This document shows, in pieces, positions 6,323-8,979 of a DNA stretch of 8,979 nt (position 1 is the first letter of the stretch; the number at the start of each line of letters is the position of its first letter). The notes below the pieces were generated by a model. It ran no database searches. It was not told where the DNA came from and saw nothing but the letters and a program-made list of their open reading frames with translations. The position numbers were made by a program, and so were the translations under genes. Source of the stretch: an uncultured Xanthobacteraceae bacterium (GTDB lineage Bacteria; Pseudomonadota; Alphaproteobacteria; Rhizobiales; Xanthobacteraceae); NCBI GenBank assembly GCA_955652195.1, contig CATPBC010000316.1:1-8979 (forward strand), read 5' to 3'.

Positions 6323-8137
6323 ATGCGCCGATGCGAGATTGGGTCAGTGCACGTTCACAACGCGCAACTGAGTATTCGTCGATTGTTCGCGGCACGCACC
6401 GTTTATTCGGTCGGTTTGGCGCTGCTCATTTTCATCTTCGGCTCGAAGACGTTGCAGAACGCGGTCGCGGAGGGCGATACGCGAACCATTACGATGCATC
6501 ATCTTCATACCGGCGAAGACATCACGATCACGTACAAGCGCAACGGACGTTATGACGAGAGCGCGCTGGAGAAGCTTAACTGGTTCTTGCGCGACTGGCG
6601 GCGTGGGGAACAGACCCGCATGGACCCGCACCTCATCGACTTGGTTTGGGAAGTACAGCGCGAAGCTAATGCGAAGGAGCCGATTGAAGTCGTCTGCGGC
6701 TATCGAGCGCCGCAAACCAACGCAATGCTGCGGCGGCGCAGCGGCGGCGTAGCGCGTTTCAGCCAGCACATGCTCGGCCACGCGCTGGACTTCTACATTC
6801 CCGGAATCTCGCTCGAACAGCTTCGCGAGGTCGGCTTGCGGCTGCAGCGCGGCGGCGTGGGCTTCTATCCGACCTCCGGCTCACCCTTCGTGCACATGGA
6901 CACCGCAGGTGTGCGCATGTGGCCGCGCATGACCCATGAGGAATTGGCGCGCGTATTCCCCGATGGGCGCACCGTCCACATTCCGAGCGACGGCAAGCCG
7001 CTGCCGGGCTATGCGCTGGCGCTGGCCGATATCAGAAAGCACGGCGGCACGCCCTCGGAGATCTCGCTCGATGCGGCGCGCAGCGTCGGCGTAAATGTCG
7101 AGACGGTGTTGGCCAGCAACGAGCGGCCCACCGTCAATCCGTTCGCTAAGCTTCTGGGCCTCGCCCGTGAGGCGGACGAAGAGGACGACGCGGCGGCGCG
7201 ATCGGCAGCAGTGGCAGTCTCGGCGCCGCTTCGGGCGCAGCCCAAGCCGGCTATGCCGGCTAGCATCGCCGCTGCGCAACGCAACGTGGACAACAAGCCG
7301 GCAGCGGGCAGCGTTGCCGATGCCGGGCCCAGCAAGCCGGCAAGCGATGCGTCGACGCCAAAGGTCGTTCAAGTCGCAGCACTGTTGCCGCCGTCCCCAT
7401 CGGCCGCTCCGACGCAAGCCGCCGAAGCTGCGAGCGCCGCAACGGCCAACGATATCATCCGCACGCGCGGCTATTGGCAGGGTCCGCCAGATGGCATGAC
7501 TACCACGACGCCCTCTGCTCGCCCCTCGCGCCGTGAGGCTTCGCCGAAGCCCGGCGGCAAGGGCGAGGCCACTGGAGCGATTGGCCCCTTCCCCGACCCC
7601 CGCATCGACCGCGCCACCGCGGAAGTGACGCTTGCCTATGCCGAGCAGCCGCCGGCGCACCCATCCGAAAAAACCTCTATCGCCGGTGTCGCCGCGTTGC
7701 GCGCCGCCGCAATTTCCGCCGAGCCGGAGGTTCGTCCAGCGCGGGCGCTTTATTCCGAGCAGGATCCTCCCGCCGCACCAGTTATTCCGAGCGGCACCAC
7801 CATCGCGGTCAAACGCGTCGCCAATCAGGTCGCTTCGGCAATTCTCAGCGCCAGCGCATCGTCCGTGATCGCGATCAAGGCCGGCATGCGTCTCGAAAAT
7901 CCCTGGCCACGGGCGGTGCTGGTGGCGCCAAGCGTGCACCGCTTCCTTGCGACGCTTGCGCTCGGCACGCGCGATTTCCGCTCGCTTGCCGCGCTCATGG
8001 TCAAGCCGCGCAGCTCGGTGATGATGACGTTCGCCGCCGATCCCTATCCCGGCCTGAACCACGAGCGTTTTAGCGGTCCCGCGGTCGTGTTCGTCTCAAC
8101 TGTAAGCTATCAGACGCGCACTGCAGTATTGCAGTAG
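6323..8137 (+). CDS. Secreted DUF882/M15-type peptidoglycan peptidase (YcbK/MepK-like) with long C-terminal extension
   Basis: A 604-residue envelope protein. The N-terminus has a hydrophobic stretch (VGLALLIFIFG, 30-40) and a likely signal cleavage after AVA (47-49). Residues about 50-215 form the DUF882 domain: VVCGYRAPQTNAMLRRRSGG, then SQHMLGHALDFYIPG with His149 and Asp156, and FVHMDT with His191. This His-x6-Asp...His set is the metal-binding pattern of M15-type peptidases; E. coli MepK, the same family, cuts 3-3 cross-links. Residues about 275-480 are Ala/Pro-rich and probably disordered. Residues about 486-604 form a more ordered region I cannot assign. E. coli YcbK is only about 180 residues. 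The start is not well fixed: no strong Shine-Dalgarno precedes the ATG at 6323, and an in-frame GTG at 6347 is possible; both keep the signal segment. The preceding L,D-transpeptidase supports a role in 3-3 cross-link turnover, which is inference. Confidence 0.9.
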   Translation: MRRCEIGSVHVHNAQLSIRRLFAARTVYSVGLALLIFIFGSKTLQNAVAEGDTRTITMHHLHTGEDITITYKRNGRYDESALEKLNWFLRDWRRGEQTRMDPHLIDLVWEVQREANAKEPIEVVCGYRAPQTNAMLRRRSGGVARFSQHMLGHALDFYIPGISLEQLREVGLRLQRGGVGFYPTSGSPFVHMDTAGVRMWPRMTHEELARVFPDGRTVHIPSDGKPLPGYALALADIRKHGGTPSEISLDAARSVGVNVETVLASNERPTVNPFAKLLGLAREADEEDDAAARSAAVAVSAPLRAQPKPAMPASIAAAQRNVDNKPAAGSVADAGPSKPASDASTPKVVQVAALLPPSPSAAPTQAAEAASAATANDIIRTRGYWQGPPDGMTTTTPSARPSRREASPKPGGKGEATGAIGPFPDPRIDRATAEVTLAYAEQPPAHPSEKTSIAGVAALRAAAISAEPEVRPARALYSEQDPPAAPVIPSGTTIAVKRVANQVASAILSASASSVIAIKAGMRLENPWPRAVLVAPSVHRFLATLALGTRDFRSLAALMVKPRSSVMMTFAADPYPGLNHERFSGPAVVFVSTVSYQTRTAVLQ

Positions 8138-8208
8138 GCCTCATCCTGCTGAAATGATGTGAGTACGGTTTGCGGCTCGCCGCCGCGCCCTCGGCAATAA
8201 CAGCCGAC
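8138..8208. other. Convergent 3' junction
   Basis: This 71-bp spacer lies between the ends of the DUF882 gene and gapR, which face each other. GCGGCTCGCCGC (8172-8183) could fold into a 4-bp stem, but no T-run follows on either strand, so I do not call a terminator. Confidence 0.4.
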
Positions 8209-8484
8209 CTATTCGAGCATGCCGAGCGCATGCAGATAGGTGTGTAGGACAGCCTCCTGCTCTTTCCGCTCGTTGAGGTCCTGCTTGCGCAGACGAACGA
8301 CGACGCGCAACGTCTTAACATCAAAACCGTTGCCCTTGGCCTCGGCATAGACATCGCGGATGTCGTCGGCGATCGCCTTCTTCTCTTCCTCGAGTCGTTC
8401 GACGCGTTCGACGAAGGCTTTGAGCTGCTCCTTGGCGAAACGGCGGGCGGGCTGATCGTCCTTGACGGCGGCTGCAGTAGCCAT
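8209..8484 (-). CDS. gapR: GapR family (DUF2312) nucleoid-associated protein
   Basis: A 91-residue basic, highly helical protein close in length to Caulobacter GapR (about 89 residues). It matches the DUF2312 family along its whole length: a short flexible N-terminus, a long heptad-like helix with [20 protein letters not shown] (27-46), the signature [15 protein letters not shown] (47-61), a basic VRLRKQD stretch, and the C-terminal TYLHALGML. In Caulobacter, GapR binds AT-rich, overtwisted DNA ahead of RNA polymerase and the replication fork and aids topoisomerases; the same role is expected here by homology. The ATG at 8484 is preceded by GGAG at 6-nt spacing. It lies downstream of the DUF1244 gene on the same strand with a 123-bp gap that may hold its own promoter. 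Confidence 0.93.
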   Translation of the reverse strand: MATAAAVKDDQPARRFAKEQLKAFVERVERLEEEKKAIADDIRDVYAEAKGNGFDVKTLRVVVRLRKQDLNERKEQEAVLHTYLHALGMLE

Positions 8485-8520
8485 TGGGCACTCCGTGGCG
8501 CGGTTCTCTCAATGCGCCGC

Positions 8521-8550
8521 AGGATTCGAAGCTGTGCGGCTCGCGGTCAA
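8521..8550 (-). promoter_or_regulatory. Candidate promoter of gapR
   Basis: On the minus strand, TTGACC (8550-8545) is a good -35 box for an alphaproteobacterial housekeeping promoter. The best -10 candidate at 18-nt spacing is AATCCT (8526-8521), only three of six matches. Transcription would begin about 30 nt before the gapR start codon. This is tentative. Confidence 0.3.
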
Positions 8551-8607
8551 GCGCTCGGCACGCTCATCCACAGCACTGCACAGGCGGGCGCGCAGCCGAT
8601 GCGCTGG

Positions 8608-8910
8608 TCAATGTTTTTGACTTGCTTTTTCGAATGCCGCCTTTTGCTCGCCCGACGCCTCTTTCTGGTGCTTGGCGCGCCATTCGTCATAGGGCATGCC
8701 ATAGACGATCTCGCGGCTCTGCTCCTTGGTCATTGGGATCCCTTTAGCGTCGGCGGCATCCTTCATCCAATTGGAGAGACAGTTGCGGCAAAAACCCGCC
8801 AGGTTCATCAAATCGATGTTCTGCACGTCGGTGCGCGCGCGCAAATGCTCGACCAGGCGGCGGTAGACCGCGGCTTCAAGTTCCGTCCGGGTATTTTGAT
8901 CGATAGCCAT
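8608..8910 (-). CDS. DUF1244 domain protein
   Basis: A 100-residue cytosolic protein of unknown function. The family signature is the central MNLAGFCRNCLSNWM (35-49), in which Cys41 and Cys44 form a CxxC pair that could bind metal or be redox-active. Downstream, IPMTKEQSREIVYGMPYDEW (58-77) is the second conserved block, and the tail is Lys/Glu/Gln-rich and charged. Full family length is about 100 residues, so the gene looks intact. The ATG at 8910 has GGAG at 6-nt spacing (8920-8917). It precedes gapR on the same strand. A dispersed palindrome begins about 20 bp before the start codon and would lie in its leader or promoter. No function is assigned. Confidence 0.92.
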   Translation of the reverse strand: MAIDQNTRTELEAAVYRRLVEHLRARTDVQNIDLMNLAGFCRNCLSNWMKDAADAKGIPMTKEQSREIVYGMPYDEWRAKHQKEASGEQKAAFEKASQKH

Positions 8911-8929
8911 AATCTTCTCCGCAGGTTAA

Positions 8930-8976
8930 AGCATGATCCCGAAAAGTGGGAACCGGTTTTCGGAAAAGATCATGCT
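8930..8976. repeat. Dispersed Hyphomicrobiales palindromic element
   Basis: Arms AGCATGATC (8930-8938) and GATCATGCT (8968-8976) enclose inner arms CCGAAAA (8939-8945) and TTTTCGG (8957-8963). An AAAA bulge (8964-8967) and an 11-nt loop, GTGGGAACCGG, complete the fold. I recognise this as an intergenic repeat found in many copies in Bradyrhizobium and relatives; that is recall, not a search. It can fold into a long hairpin in either transcript and sits just upstream of the DUF1244 gene. Confidence 0.85.
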
Positions 8977-8979
8977 CCA

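Noticed and set aside
6881..8062. A 393-codon open frame on the minus strand, antisense to the DUF882 gene
   Set aside because: Arg/Gly-rich with no family motif; a codon-bias shadow of the plus-strand gene.
8172..8183. GCGGCTCGCCGC stem as a bidirectional terminator between convergent genes
   Set aside because: The stem is only 4 bp and no T-run follows on either strand.
1..8979. Mobile element, CRISPR array, toxin-antitoxin pair, phage or other accessory system
   Set aside because: No transposase or integrase motifs, no regularly spaced repeats and no attachment-site duplications were seen. All recognised genes are typical chromosomal genes with similar codon use.

Overview
The window looks like ordinary chromosomal core sequence from a high-GC alphaproteobacterium of the order Hyphomicrobiales (Rhizobiales), most likely near Bradyrhizobium, Rhodopseudomonas or Pseudolabrys. 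Three things point that way: GC-rich codon use throughout; lineage-typical small proteins (a GapR/DUF2312 nucleoid protein and a DUF1244 protein); and, at the right edge, a copy of the GCATGATC...CCGAAAA...TTTTCGG...GATCATGC palindrome that I recall as dispersed in these genomes. No database search was possible, so family names rest on motifs and recall.

Layout from left to right. A possible fragment of a minus-strand gene runs off the left edge (1-43). Next come two minus-strand metabolic genes: a cytosolic M3-family oligoendopeptidase F (143-1978) and a family III (CaiB/BaiF) CoA transferase (2101-3495). The transferase has its two halves in the reverse of the usual order. A 385-bp divergent intergenic region (3496-3880) follows. 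Then come two plus-strand envelope genes: a secreted L,D-transpeptidase with scaffold, peptidoglycan-binding and YkuD domains (3881-6112), and a secreted DUF882/M15-type peptidoglycan peptidase resembling E. coli YcbK/MepK (6323-8137). A clear intrinsic terminator (6169-6197) separates them. The right end carries two small minus-strand genes, gapR (8209-8484) and a DUF1244 gene (8608-8910), and the dispersed palindrome just upstream of the latter.

The best functional link is the envelope pair. L,D-transpeptidases make 3-3 peptidoglycan cross-links, and in some alphaproteobacteria they attach outer-membrane proteins to the wall. MepK-type enzymes cut 3-3 cross-links. A maker and a likely cutter side by side parallels the ycbB-ycbK neighbourhood of E. 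coli. Both proteins here are enlarged by long Ala/Pro-rich, probably disordered segments and by C-terminal extensions absent from the E. coli proteins. I see no mobile element, CRISPR array, tRNA or rRNA, defence system or biosynthetic cluster, and nothing that clearly amounts to an undescribed system. The points most worth a second look are the permuted CoA transferase and the extra regions of the two wall enzymes.
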